From CAVTZP01 sp963739245 (GTDB taxonomy: Bacteria > Chloroflexota > Dehalococcoidia > Dehalococcoidales > BS750m-G39), in NCBI GenBank assembly GCA_963739245.1, contig CAVTZP010000009.1, positions 16,433-80,432 of the forward strand: a DNA stretch of 64,000 nt, in the 5' to 3' direction. The position numbers and the translations under genes were made by a program. This document shows, in pieces, positions 49,840 to 59,022 of this stretch. Each line of letters starts with the position of its first letter. Position 1 is the stretch's first letter. The notes under the pieces were generated by a model that saw only the letters and a list, made by a program, of their open reading frames with translations, was not told the DNA's origin and did not search any database.

Positions 49840-50545
49840 AGGTAAAGGGGTGACCAAGAACTTTGGCGGGTTAGCCGCAGTGTCACGCGTTGACTTTAAT
49901 GTGGACCAAGGTGAGGTCGTTGGTCTGATTGGCCCCAATGGAGCTGGTAAAACAACGCTGTTTAATTTAATATCGGGGGCTCTTCCTCTTAAATCCGGGG
50001 AGATAAGATTTAAGAATGAAAGGATTACTGGCTTAAAGCCACATCAAATCTGCCGGAAGGGACTAGCAAGAACTTTTCAATCAGTTAAAATTTTCGGCAA
50101 TATGCCAGTTCTTCAAAATGTATTGCTGGGCGCGTTTTTCGGGTCACCAACCGGTATGTCATCAGCCGAAGCCGCCAAGGAAGCTGCAAAGTTATTAGAG
50201 TTTGTCGGGCTGTCAGCAGTGAAAATGCACCCGGCTAAAGACTTGACCCTGGGTAACCAGAAGCGGCTTGAAGTAGCCCGAGCGTTAGCCACCAAGCCAG
50301 AACTCCTGCTGCTTGATGAGCTGATGGCAGGGTTAAACTCCACTGAGATAGCCGAGGCTATGGAGTTGGTAACCAGAATTCGGGATAAAGGGATTACCAT
50401 TTTTATGATCGAGCATGTCATGAAAGCAATTATGAGCGTATGTGACCGAATCATTGTTCTCCATCATGGTGAGAAGATTGCTGATGGAACGCCAGAGAAG
50501 ATTGCCACCAACAAAACAGTTGTTGAAGTATACTTAGGAGAGTAG
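49826..50545 (+). CDS. livG: Liv-type ABC ATP-binding protein (LivG)
   Basis: A 239-residue ATPase. Walker A is GPNGAGKTT (about 36-44); the Q-loop region is RTFQSVKIFGNM; the signature is degenerate (LTLGNQKRLEVARAL, about 140-154) as is usual in LivG; Walker B is LLLLDELMAGLN (about 159-170); the switch His is in FMIEHVM (about 193). GTG start inside livM. Confidence 0.94.
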   Translation: MRILEGKGVTKNFGGLAAVSRVDFNVDQGEVVGLIGPNGAGKTTLFNLISGALPLKSGEIRFKNERITGLKPHQICRKGLARTFQSVKIFGNMPVLQNVLLGAFFGSPTGMSSAEAAKEAAKLLEFVGLSAVKMHPAKDLTLGNQKRLEVARALATKPELLLLDELMAGLNSTEIAEAMELVTRIRDKGITIFMIEHVMKAIMSVCDRIIVLHHGEKIADGTPEKIATNKTVVEVYLGE

Positions 50546-50549
50546 GCTT

Positions 50550-51254
50550 ATGCTGGAAATTGAGAACATAAATACCTTTTATGGCAAGGTTCATGCCTTA
50601 TGGGACGTTTCTTTAAAAATCGATGCCAAAGAAATAGTCGCTTTGATTGGTGCCAACGGAGCCGGTAAAACTACACTGCTTAATACCATCTCCGGTCTGC
50701 TACATCCAGCTTCAGGTAATGTGGAGTTCCTTGGTGGGCGGATAGATGGGCTAGCGCCTCACTCCATTGTAGAACTAGGTATCTCTCATATACCAGAGAG
50801 TAGAAAACTTTTTGCCGACATGACCGTGCATGAAAACTTAGAGATGGGTGCATATCCTCGCCCAGCGTGGAAACAGAAACAAGAGACGCTTGAAGAGGTT
50901 TATCAACTTTTCCCCAGATTAAAAGAACGAGAGGGGCAATTAGCCCGGACATTAAGCGGTGGCGAACAGCAAATGCTGGCTATGGGTCGGGGTTTAATGT
51001 CAAAGCCAAAACTGTGCATGTTTGATGAGCCATCGTATGGTCTGGCACCGAATTTAGTTTCGGAAGTTTTCCAGATTATAAAGTCCCTCCGCGAGCAGGG
51101 GATTACCGTTCTCCTCGTTGAGCAAAATGTTCGGAATACCCTGGAGATAGCGGACCGGGCCTACGTGCTGGAAAATGGGCGAATGTGCTTGGAAGGGACC
51201 TGTAGCCAACTCCTTAAAAGTGACCATGTAAGGAAAGCCTATTTAGGTATTTAG
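50550..51254 (+). CDS. livF: Liv-type ABC ATP-binding protein (LivF)
   Basis: A 234-residue ATPase, the partner of LivG. Walker A GANGAGKTT (about 34-42), signature LSGGEQQMLAMGRGLM (about 133-148), Walker B LCMFDEPSYGLAP (about 153-165), switch His replaced by Gln in LLVEQNV, as in other LivF proteins. Last gene of the plus-strand block, convergent with the giant surface protein gene 65 bp away. Confidence 0.94.
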   Translation: MLEIENINTFYGKVHALWDVSLKIDAKEIVALIGANGAGKTTLLNTISGLLHPASGNVEFLGGRIDGLAPHSIVELGISHIPESRKLFADMTVHENLEMGAYPRPAWKQKQETLEEVYQLFPRLKEREGQLARTLSGGEQQMLAMGRGLMSKPKLCMFDEPSYGLAPNLVSEVFQIIKSLREQGITVLLVEQNVRNTLEIADRAYVLENGRMCLEGTCSQLLKSDHVRKAYLGI

Positions 51255-51319
51255 GACGGTAGCTTAGATTTGTCCTGCTTCCCAAGCTGAGCTATCACCC
51301 TCCGCTCATTGAGGTTTGA

Positions 51320-51898
51320 CTAGGTCTCAACAGTAAAACTGCCTGCCAAGCCCTCCAAGTCTACATCGTAGACGCCAGGCTTATCCCTGAGGACTATGAA
51401 GGCTACCTTCTGGCTCTGCCCCGGGCCAAGGGTTATTTCTTTAACCGCTTCAACAATATCTCTTACCTTCAATACCACGCTAAAGCTACCCGTCTTAGAA
51501 CCAGTATTGGTTACCTCGGCAAAGATATTAACAATCCCACCTGGTTTGACCCGGTGAGGGATAATCTTCAGGTCCCTGACGGGAGAGAGGGACGGGGCAG
51601 GCTCCCGAGGTTCTTTAACTACAGCCGGTGCAGGCTCTGAAGGCTTCTCAAAGGCATCAGCAGCGAAGGTCACCACTACCGTGTGGTCGGTGCTAACCTC
51701 CGAGATGACGTAGGGATTGGTAATACTCACCGCTTTGCCGTTGTCGGTGATACTGGCAATGTGATATCCCGTATCAGGGGTGATAGTTATGGTAGCGTTG
51801 GTACCGGAATTCACCATCTGCGTAACTGGACTCACCGAGCCATAGTCTCCAGAGACTGCGGCATTGATAGTGAAGGTATTAATGGCGAAGGTCACCAC
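51320..51898 (-). CDS. Giant surface protein, fragment 4 (C-terminal end)
   Basis: A 192-residue frame that is the true C-terminus of the large exported protein. It holds the fourth InlB-like repeat (FTINAAVSGDYGSV to DHTVVVTFA, about residues 6-78), a Pro/Glu-rich linker (about 85-105) and a final CARDB-like beta domain (LKIIPHRVKPGGIVNIFAEVTNTG onward, in parts) ending GLAGSFTVET. One extra base at about 51914 separates it from fragment 3; without it the protein reads VISEVSADHTVVVTFA across the join, exactly as in the sister repeats. Confidence 0.8.
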   Translation of the reverse strand: MVTFAINTFTINAAVSGDYGSVSPVTQMVNSGTNATITITPDTGYHIASITDNGKAVSITNPYVISEVSTDHTVVVTFAADAFEKPSEPAPAVVKEPREPAPSLSPVRDLKIIPHRVKPGGIVNIFAEVTNTGSKTGSFSVVLKVRDIVEAVKEITLGPGQSQKVAFIVLRDKPGVYDVDLEGLAGSFTVET

Positions 51899-52685
51899 AA
51901 CCGTGTGGTCGGCAGCTAACCTCCGAGATGACGTAGGGATTGGTAATACTCACCGCTTTGCCGTTGTCGGTGATACCGGCAATGTGATATCCCGTATCAG
52001 GGGTGATAGTTATGACAGCGCTGGCACCGGAATTCACCATCTGGGCGGCGGGATTCGCCAAGCCATGGCCCCCAGAGACTGCGGCATTGATAGTGAAGGT
52101 AGCAATGGCGAAGCTGGCAGATATGGTATGGTCAGCAATAACGTTGGTGAAGGGGTAGCTGGTTACCGCTCCGACTGGGGAGCCATCCACCAGCACATCG
52201 ACAATATGGTAGCCGGTATTGGGGGTAATGGTGAAAGCCTGATTGGCACCAGAGTTAACCGTTACCGCGCCGGAAGGTGATATCGAGCCACCAGACCCAG
52301 CACTGGCGGTTATGGTGAAGGTATCAATGGCGAATGTCACCACTACCGTGTGATTGGTAGTAACCTCCGAGATGACATAGGGATTGATAATGCTCACCGC
52401 ATTGTCGTTGTCAGTGATACTGGCAATGTGATATCCCTTGCGAGGAGTGAAGGTTATGGTAGCGCTGGTACCAGAATTCACCGTCTGTGAGACCGGATTC
52501 GCTGAGCCACGGCCTCCAGAGACTGAGGCGTTGACGGTAACTACAGTCGGGGTAAGCTCCGAAGGCTCATCAGCTAAATGTTCTTCAACCATAGCTAGAA
52601 CAGGCTCCTCATCTTTAGTGGTAGGTTGTGGGCGTTTTCTTACAAGGGTGCCCGCTAAGGCGACTATTGCCGCCATAGCCTTCAC
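51879..52685 (-). CDS. Giant surface protein, fragment 3 (InlB-like repeats)
   Basis: A 268-residue frame with a short hydrophobic segment (AMAAIVALAGTLV, about 3-15), basic RKRPQP, an acidic linker and three divergent InlB B-type repeats of about 72 residues (each with GYHI-x5-N and VTFA/ASFA ends). It closes abruptly in a non-homologous tail CRPHGCGDLRH because of the shift at about 51914. The true frame opens further upstream in the sequence (EPLETIPPAAKELRE), so the GTG at 52685 is probably not a real start. Confidence 0.75.
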   Translation of the reverse strand: MKAMAAIVALAGTLVRKRPQPTTKDEEPVLAMVEEHLADEPSELTPTVVTVNASVSGGRGSANPVSQTVNSGTSATITFTPRKGYHIASITDNDNAVSIINPYVISEVTTNHTVVVTFAIDTFTITASAGSGGSISPSGAVTVNSGANQAFTITPNTGYHIVDVLVDGSPVGAVTSYPFTNVIADHTISASFAIATFTINAAVSGGHGLANPAAQMVNSGASAVITITPDTGYHIAGITDNGKAVSITNPYVISEVSCRPHGCGDLRH

Positions 52686-52722
52686 GAAACGAGAGGGGAC
52701 TGGGGCAGACTCCCGAAGTTCT

Positions 52723-53622
52723 TTAGCTGCAGGTGGGATTGTCTCTAAAGGCTCCCCAGCCTACAACAGCGGGCTGCCGGCGTTTTCTTGCAATGGTGAG
52801 GGCTAAGGCGACTAACACCACAGTCGCCATGACTGATATTGACCACGGTGTTAACCATTTAAACCCAGCTGGTGAGAGCGCTACCACCACAAAACTACCC
52901 TGCAAACCACCGATTTCTACCTGATAACTGCCAGAGGCATCCGGGGTCACAGTAAAGCTTACCTCTTGGCTTTGCCCAGAAGCGAGCTCTACTACCTGAC
53001 TTGCTTCCGGCAAACCCCCCATATTCATTATTAGCGTGTACTCACCACTCATCCCCCCAGTATTGTCGACCTGGGCACTAATGATAACATTCTCCCCGAC
53101 TCCAACTTGACTTGGGCTAATATCTAGGTTGCGTACTTCAAAGTTAGCCGGTGACGTGGGGGGTAGCTTGGCCAGGACGGCAAAAGGTGTGAAGTGGCTT
53201 ACCTGAGCAGCTGCTGTGCCAGCCCCAGCGACAAAGCCACTGGGGGCGTCCAGGGGTACCCAACCCAACTCCGCATCATAATAGGCAATAAATACAGCCA
53301 CGGCATTCTCAGGTACTGTTTCGGGATTATAATTAATTTCCAGGGTGGCTGCGGGGGTGAAATTGACTGACTCTGACGCTCCACCATCAGTATAGGCAAC
53401 AAAATCGTAAATCTGGCTAATTATTACCATACCCTCAGGTGGGAGTAGTGGTTCATTAGTTACTGTCAATACCAACCTTGTGGGCACCTTTTTGTCACTA
53501 GAGACCAACTTAGTGCCCTTACCAAGCTCTAGCGTCAACCCGTTCTTTAAGGAGATAACCATACCTGATTCGACAATGACGCCATTATTTGTGACTTCCA
53601 GTGTGCTAATCCTGCCCAGCAT
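52723..53622 (-). CDS. Giant surface protein, fragment 2 (C-terminal domain and membrane anchor)
   Basis: A 299-residue frame. Residues 1-165 form a beta-rich domain (MLGRISTLEVTNNGVIVE, SHFTPFAVLAKL) typical of the end of Dehalococcoidia surface proteins. Residues 165-255 form a CARDB-like domain (FEVRNLDISPSQVGVGENVIISA, in parts). A membrane segment (WSISVMATVVLVALALTIA, about 262-280) and a basic stop-transfer (RKRRQP) follow. The frame is open upstream through LLRVDMLGR into the glycine run, showing it belongs to fragment 1 but for the 12-G tract. A further shift near TGGGG (about 52758) separates it from fragment 3. Confidence 0.8.
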   Translation of the reverse strand: MLGRISTLEVTNNGVIVESGMVISLKNGLTLELGKGTKLVSSDKKVPTRLVLTVTNEPLLPPEGMVIISQIYDFVAYTDGGASESVNFTPAATLEINYNPETVPENAVAVFIAYYDAELGWVPLDAPSGFVAGAGTAAAQVSHFTPFAVLAKLPPTSPANFEVRNLDISPSQVGVGENVIISAQVDNTGGMSGEYTLIMNMGGLPEASQVVELASGQSQEVSFTVTPDASGSYQVEIGGLQGSFVVVALSPAGFKWLTPWSISVMATVVLVALALTIARKRRQPAVVGWGAFRDNPTCS

Positions 53623-53630
53623 GTCTACTC

Positions 53631-56600
53631 TTAACAGGTTGTGGGTGGTGGGGTTATCCCCCCCCCCCCACCACCACCACCGCCGCCACCAGCCGGGTTA
53701 ATGAAAAAGCTAGCGGCCATTGTTGCCGTGCCAATACCATCACTTACCTGAACGGTGAAGCTGGAAGTGCCAGGTGCGGTTGGTGTACCCGAGATGACAC
53801 CAGTTGTAGCATTAAGCAATAGACCAGCAGGCAAAGAGCCTGATATTGACCAGGTATAGGTGCTACTGCCACCACCAGCCGTCAGGGTTTGTGAATAGGG
53901 AGCACCAACACTGCCATTAGGCAGTGAAGTGATGGTAATGATAAGTGCTGGATTAATCGTAATTGACAGACCATTTGTTGCTGTGCTAATACCATCACCT
54001 ACCTCAACGGTGAAGCTGGAAGTGCCCACTGCGGTTGGTGTACCCGAGATGACACCGGTCGCACCATCAAGCGATAGACCAGCAGGCAAAGAGCCTGATA
54101 TTGACCAGATGTAGGTGCCACCACTGCCACCACTAGCCGTCAGGGTCTGTGAGTAGGCAGCACCAACATCAGCATTAGGCAGTGAAGCGATGGTAACGGT
54201 AAGTACGGTGTCATTATCGCTATTGGTCACCGAGACATCACTGACAGTCATACCGCTATAGCCGGGGTCAGTGGAGGTAGCAGCGGTAGTGACAATAGTA
54301 TAGGCAACGGGGCCATCAACAATAAAATCGTCAACACCGGTTACAGTAACCGTCTGCGGCGTGCTCCAGTTTCCCGTGGTAAAGGTGACGCTTGCCGGTA
54401 ACACTGTCCCCTCAGTAGTATCAGAGCTACTCAGCCCTATGGTGACATCAGCCGTGGGCAGAGTGTTTAGCACGATGGTGAAGTTAGCTGTGCCTCCGGC
54501 TTCGGTGGTGACCAGACCCAAGGTGGGAGTAACCGTTATGCCCGCAGTTTCATTATCACTGTTGGTCACACTGACGTCGCTGGCATCAAATCCGCTATAG
54601 TTTGAGTCGGTGGAGACAGCCGGAGCAGTAACAATAGTATAGGCAACGGGGCCATCAACAATAAAATCATCAACACCAGTTACAGTAACCGTCTGCGGGG
54701 TGCTCCAGTTTCCCGTGGTAAAGATGACACTCGCCGGTAACACTGTACCTTCAGCAGTATCAGAACTCGTTAACCCGATGGTGACATCAGCCGTGGGCAG
54801 AGTATCAAGCACAATAGTGAAGTTAGCTGTGCCTCCGGCTTCGGTAGTAAACAGGCCTGAAGTGGGAGTAACCGTTATGCCGGGGGTGTCATTATCGCTA
54901 TTGGTCACCGAGACATCACTGACAGTCATACCGCTATAGTTTGAGTCAGCAGAGACGGCCGGAGCAGTGACTATAGTATAGGCAACGGGGCCGTCAACAA
55001 TAAAATCGTCAACCCCGGTTACAGTAACCGTCTGCGGCGTGCCCCAGTTTCCCGTGGTAAAGATGACGCTTGCCGGTAACACTGTCCCCTCAGCGGTATT
55101 AGAACTCGTTAGCCCGATGGTAACACTAGCCGTAGGCAGGGTGTTTAGCACGATGGTGAAGTTAGCTGTGCCTCCGGCTTCGGTAGTAAACAGGCCTGAA
55201 GTGGGAGTAACCGTTATGCCGGGGGTGTCATTATCGCTATTGGTCACCGAGACATCACTGACAGTCATACCGCTATAGTTTGAGTCAGCAGAGACGGCCG
55301 GAGCAGTAACAATAGTGTAAGCAATAGGACCGTCGGCTACGAGATCGTCAACTCCAGTTACAGTAACCGTCTGAGGGGTATCCCAATTCACTGTGGTAAA
55401 GGTGACACTCGCCGGTAACACTGTACCTTCAGCAGTATCAGAACTCGTTAACCCGATGCTAACATCAGCCGTGGGCAGAGTATCAAGCACGATAGTGAAG
55501 TTAGCTGTGCCTCCGGCTTCGGTAGTGAACAGGCCTGCGGTGGGAGCAACTGTGATGCCCACAGTATCATTATCAGTATTGGTTACGCTGACATCAGCGG
55601 CATCAAATCCGCTATAGCTTGGGTCAGCGGAGGTGGCAGCCGCAGTGACTATAGTATAGGCAACGGGGCCATCGGCTACGAAATCATCAACCCCGGTTAC
55701 AGTGACAAGCTGCGGTGTGCTCCAGTTGGCTGTCGTAAAGGTGACGCTTGCCGGTGATACCGTGCCCTCAGTAAGGTCAGAGCTCGTTAGCCCGATGCTA
55801 ACATCAGCCGTAGGCAGGGTATCAAGCACGATGGTGAAGGTGGCTGTACCACCAGACTCGGTGGTGTTCCCGGAGATAAGACTAACCGTTATGCCCACAG
55901 TATCATTATCACTGTTAGTTACGCTGACATCGCTGGCATCAAACCCGCTATAGCTGAGGTCAGTAGAGGTAGCAGCCGCAGTAACTATGGTATAAGCAAT
56001 GGGGCCATCGGCTACGAAATCATCAACACCGGTTACAGTGACAAGCTGCGGTGTGCTCCAGTTGGCTGTCGTAAAGGTGACGCTTGCCGGTGATACCGTG
56101 CCCTCAGTAAGGTCGGAACTCGTTAACCCTATGGTGACATCAGCCGTAGGCAGGGTATCAAGCACGATGGTGAAGGTGGCTATGCCTCCAGCCTCGGTGG
56201 TGACCAGACCTGCGGTGGGAGCAACTGTGATGCCCACAGTATCATTATCACTGTTAGTTACGCTGACATCGCTGGCATCAAATCCGCTATAGTTTGAGTC
56301 TGTGGAGACGGCCGGAGCAGTAACAATAGTATAAGCAATGGGGCCATCAACAATAAAATCATCAACACCGGTTACAGTGACAAGCTGCGGGGTGCTCCAG
56401 TTAGCTGTCGTAAAGGTGACACTCGCCGGTGACACTGTCCCCTCAGTGGTATCAGGGCTCGTTAACCCTATGGTGACATCAGCTGTAGGCAGAGTATTAA
56501 GCACGATGGTGAAGTTAGCTATGCCTCCAGCCTCGGTGGTGACCAAGCCCGCGGTGGGACTAACTGTTATGCCCACAGTATCATTATCACTGTTAGTTAC

Positions 56601-58895
56601 GCTAACATCGCTGGCATCAAATCCACTATAGCTGAGGTCAGTAGAGGTAGCAGCCGCAGTAACTATGGTATAAGCAATGGAGCCGTCGGCTACAAGATCA
56701 TCAACCCCGGTTACAGTGACAAGCTGCGGTGTGCTCCAGTTGGCTGTCGTAAAGGTGACACTCGCCGGTGACACTGTCCCCTCAGTAAGGTCAGAACTCG
56801 TTAGCCCGATGGTAACATCAGCTGTAGGCAGGGTATCAAGCACGATGGTGAAGTTAGCTATGCCTCCAGCCTCGGTAGTGACCAGACCTGCGGTGGGAGT
56901 AACCGTTATGCCCACAGTATCATTATCACTATTGGTCACGCTAACATCAGCGGCATCTCGACCGCTATAGCTTGGGTCAGCGGAGGTGGCAGCCGCAGTG
57001 ACTATGGTATAGGCAATGGGGCCGTCAACAATAAAATCATTAACACCGGTTACAGTAACCGTCTGCAGCGTGCTCCAGTTCAGCGCGGTGAAGATGACAC
57101 TCGCCGGTAACACTGTCCCCTCAGTAAGGTCAGAACTCGTTAGCCCTATGGTGACATCAGCCACAGGCTGAGAGTTAAGCCGGATGGTGAATTGGGCTAT
57201 GCCTCCAGCCTCAGTGGTGACCAGACCCGAGGTGGGGGTAACTATTATGCCTGCGGTGTCGTTATCAGTGTTGGTTACGCTGACATCGCTGACAATCCTA
57301 CCGCTATAGCTGGGGTCGGTGGAGGTAGCAGCGGCGGTGATGATGGAATAGGCAATAGAACCGTCAACAACGTCGTCATTAACTCCAGTTACAGTAACCG
57401 TCTGCAGCGTGCTCCAGTTGGCTGTGGTAAAGGTGACGCTTGCCGGTGAGACTGTCCCCTCGGAAGTATCAGAGCTCGTTAGCCCTATGGTTACATTAGC
57501 CGTAGGCGGAGAGGTTAATACGATGGTGAATTGGGCTATACCTCCAGCCTCGGTAGTGACCAGACCCGAGGTGGGGGTAACGGTTACACCGGGAGGATAA
57601 TAGGTAAAGGTGCCGGCGCTGGTAGCTGTGCCACCAGGGGTGGTTACTGAAACCGTGCCCGTGGTGCCACCGGCTACCACCGCTGTAATCTGAGTAGCTA
57701 AATCCACGGTGAAGCTGGAGGCAGTGGTGCCGCCAAACTTGACCGCCGTGGCGCCAGTGAAATTGGTGCCGGTGATGGTCACCGAAGTGCCAGTGCCGCC
57801 TGAGGTCGGCGTAAATGAGCTAATCGTGGGGGGTTGCGGTACCTCGCTCCCCACACCTACCGTTGGTTCTGGAGAGACATATTTACCAATAAAACAATAA
57901 TCAATCTTGAGTTGGTCGGCACTTTTCTGGTTTGAGAGCATAACATACATTGGCCCTGTTGGGATAACGTTGGTATCGGTCACAGTGAGTTTGAGTTGGT
58001 CATCTCTATGATACTTGACCTCGCCCGATTTTGCTTTTATCTCATAGCGATACCAGCCGCTAGTAGTCCACGTGTCAGACGTCTCAGTCCAGTTATCACT
58101 TCCACCATGTTTATAGGTGTCATAAGCTTGTATGTTGGTGGAAGTCTGCCTAGAAAATATATTTGCGGTGCCGTCTCCGTCGGTGTCATACCACTGCTCA
58201 AGTCCTACCGCGCTACTATCGTTTGCAGTGGGGGTATTTGGCTTCTGTGCCTTGACTATAAAGCGGTAAGGTATAGAATATGCATTTATAGAATATATGC
58301 CTTTATATGTACCGCTGCTGTGTGATATAGTTACCACGGAACTGGAGACTGATGCTGTTACGTAGGTGTCTAGAGTCCACTTCCCCGTATCCAGGGTTGT
58401 TCCAGGGAAATCGTCAAAGAAGACAAAGGTATTAGCGCCGCTACTCGTAGAAGAGGCAGCGGCGTTGCCGTAGTACATATAAATCGTCTTGCTACTTGAC
58501 GCTGATATTACGTCGGGCACCTCCACCCAAATTTTGCTATCTCCGGTATTACTCCAAGTCTCAATCCAGTAATCTATCAGCGTAGTGCCATCGGTATTGG
58601 TGAACCTGATATCTGAGCCATCCGTCTTTACGTGGGTATAGGGGTTACCCATAGTGGCGGTAGTCAAAGTGACCAGAACCTGATAGCTAAGTGTCGTCGC
58701 TGCAGTGGTTGTAGTAATGGTAATTGCTCTAGAATAGCCCCAGTTTGAGTCATACCATCCGGCGGCGTGGGCTGTCCCACCACCAACACCAGTAAAAACT
58801 AACACCAGCCCTACCAGCAACGAGAGCAAATAATAAACTCTTTTCATTGGTCTCTTTGAACCCCTACCCTTCAGATAGCTATTCAACCTAATCAC
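53631..58895 (-). CDS. Giant repeat-rich exported surface protein, fragment 1 (N-terminal 1,754 residues)
   Basis: Largest frame of the window. Residues 17-44 are a signal peptide (MKRVYYLLSLLVGLVLVF, cleavage after AHA). Then a DUF2341-like domain (about 45-350, including WYDSNWGYSRAITI and a concanavalin-like fold), a TIG/IPT domain (about 353-432), ten Calx-beta-like repeats of 113 residues (about 435-1563, each ending VTNSDND), two putative-Ig (He_PIG) domains (about 1565-1740) and a poly-Gly run where the frame stops at TPPPTTC. GTG 58895 lies at the predicted transcription start; ATG 58847 is the alternative start at the signal peptide. Likely a Ca-binding adhesin or cell-surface fibre. 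Confidence 0.85.
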   Translation of the reverse strand: MIRLNSYLKGRGSKRPMKRVYYLLSLLVGLVLVFTGVGGGTAHAAGWYDSNWGYSRAITITTTTAATTLSYQVLVTLTTATMGNPYTHVKTDGSDIRFTNTDGTTLIDYWIETWSNTGDSKIWVEVPDVISASSSKTIYMYYGNAAASSTSSGANTFVFFDDFPGTTLDTGKWTLDTYVTASVSSSVVTISHSSGTYKGIYSINAYSIPYRFIVKAQKPNTPTANDSSAVGLEQWYDTDGDGTANIFSRQTSTNIQAYDTYKHGGSDNWTETSDTWTTSGWYRYEIKAKSGEVKYHRDDQLKLTVTDTNVIPTGPMYVMLSNQKSADQLKIDYCFIGKYVSPEPTVGVGSEVPQPPTISSFTPTSGGTGTSVTITGTNFTGATAVKFGGTTASSFTVDLATQITAVVAGGTTGTVSVTTPGGTATSAGTFTYYPPGVTVTPTSGLVTTEAGGIAQFTIVLTSPPTANVTIGLTSSDTSEGTVSPASVTFTTANWSTLQTVTVTGVNDDVVDGSIAYSIITAAATSTDPSYSGRIVSDVSVTNTDNDTAGIIVTPTSGLVTTEAGGIAQFTIRLNSQPVADVTIGLTSSDLTEGTVLPASVIFTALNWSTLQTVTVTGVNDFIVDGPIAYTIVTAAATSADPSYSGRDAADVSVTNSDNDTVGITVTPTAGLVTTEAGGIANFTIVLDTLPTADVTIGLTSSDLTEGTVSPASVTFTTANWSTPQLVTVTGVDDLVADGSIAYTIVTAAATSTDLSYSGFDASDVSVTNSDNDTVGITVSPTAGLVTTEAGGIANFTIVLNTLPTADVTIGLTSPDTTEGTVSPASVTFTTANWSTPQLVTVTGVDDFIVDGPIAYTIVTAPAVSTDSNYSGFDASDVSVTNSDNDTVGITVAPTAGLVTTEAGGIATFTIVLDTLPTADVTIGLTSSDLTEGTVSPASVTFTTANWSTPQLVTVTGVDDFVADGPIAYTIVTAAATSTDLSYSGFDASDVSVTNSDNDTVGITVSLISGNTTESGGTATFTIVLDTLPTADVSIGLTSSDLTEGTVSPASVTFTTANWSTPQLVTVTGVDDFVADGPVAYTIVTAAATSADPSYSGFDAADVSVTNTDNDTVGITVAPTAGLFTTEAGGTANFTIVLDTLPTADVSIGLTSSDTAEGTVLPASVTFTTVNWDTPQTVTVTGVDDLVADGPIAYTIVTAPAVSADSNYSGMTVSDVSVTNSDNDTPGITVTPTSGLFTTEAGGTANFTIVLNTLPTASVTIGLTSSNTAEGTVLPASVIFTTGNWGTPQTVTVTGVDDFIVDGPVAYTIVTAPAVSADSNYSGMTVSDVSVTNSDNDTPGITVTPTSGLFTTEAGGTANFTIVLDTLPTADVTIGLTSSDTAEGTVLPASVIFTTGNWSTPQTVTVTGVDDFIVDGPVAYTIVTAPAVSTDSNYSGFDASDVSVTNSDNETAGITVTPTLGLVTTEAGGTANFTIVLNTLPTADVTIGLSSSDTTEGTVLPASVTFTTGNWSTPQTVTVTGVDDFIVDGPVAYTIVTTAATSTDPGYSGMTVSDVSVTNSDNDTVLTVTIASLPNADVGAAYSQTLTASGGSGGTYIWSISGSLPAGLSLDGATGVISGTPTAVGTSSFTVEVGDGISTATNGLSITINPALIITITSLPNGSVGAPYSQTLTAGGGSSTYTWSISGSLPAGLLLNATTGVISGTPTAPGTSSFTVQVSDGIGTATMAASFFINPAGGGGGGGGGGGITPPPTTC
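53658..53669. repeat. Run of 12 C (12 G on the coding strand) in the giant surface gene
   Basis: The homopolymer is inside the poly-glycine linker. As written it puts the frame into an early stop. Adding one G, or removing two, would make the next codons GAT AAC CCC ACC and join fragments 1 and 2. Either a sequencing error or a phase-variable slippage site. Confidence 0.75.
54205..57590 (-). repeat. Ten tandem 339-bp repeats encoding Calx-beta-like domains
   Basis: A 339-bp unit repeated ten times. Units share TTEAGG, FTIVL, GTVLPASV or GTVSPASV, VTVTGV, DG-x-AYTIVT and SDVSVTNSDND. Central units are the most alike at DNA level; the first and last are more diverged. The spaced Asp and Asn in D-N-D are typical Ca ligands. 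Recombination between units is expected. Confidence 0.88.
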
Positions 58896-58902
58896 CCACG
58901 CT

Positions 58903-58931
58903 TTAATACTAAAGTAATAGTACTAAAGTAA
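58903..58931 (-). promoter_or_regulatory. Putative promoter of the giant surface protein gene
   Basis: On the minus strand TTACTT (58926-58931), 17 bp, TATTAA (58903-58908), start near 58896. The -35 is weak and directly abuts the TTTACC array, as expected for an activator-dependent promoter. Two TACTAAAGTA copies (58907-58916, 58921-58930) overlap it. Confidence 0.55.
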
Positions 58932-58993
58932 GGTAAATATTCAGGTAAAAATGGTAAACGGCAAGGTAAACGTTTGGTAAATAAATGGTAAAT
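58932..58993 (-). promoter_or_regulatory. Six TTTACC direct repeats at about 11-bp spacing (putative response-regulator array)
   Basis: On the coding strand of the surface gene TTTACC occurs at (plus coordinates) 58932, 58944, 58953, 58965, 58976 and 58988, i.e. every 9-12 bp, on one face of the helix. It lies between the response regulator gene and the surface gene and ends next to the -35 box. Tandem direct repeats at 11 bp are the typical binding pattern of OmpR/PhoB-type dimers. Confidence 0.72.
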
Positions 58994-59022
58994 ATTTGGA
59001 GAGAAATAATAGCAGAGGCTAG

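Noticed and set aside
54205..57590. CRISPR array
   Set aside because: The repeat unit is 339 bp, is continuous coding sequence, and has no short repeat-spacer pattern. No cas genes in the window.
54361..57600. Series of plus-strand reading frames of 63-97 codons with a 339-bp period, opposite the giant gene
   Set aside because: They are antisense shadows of the repeat array: no ribosome sites, no start conservation independent of the minus-strand repeats.
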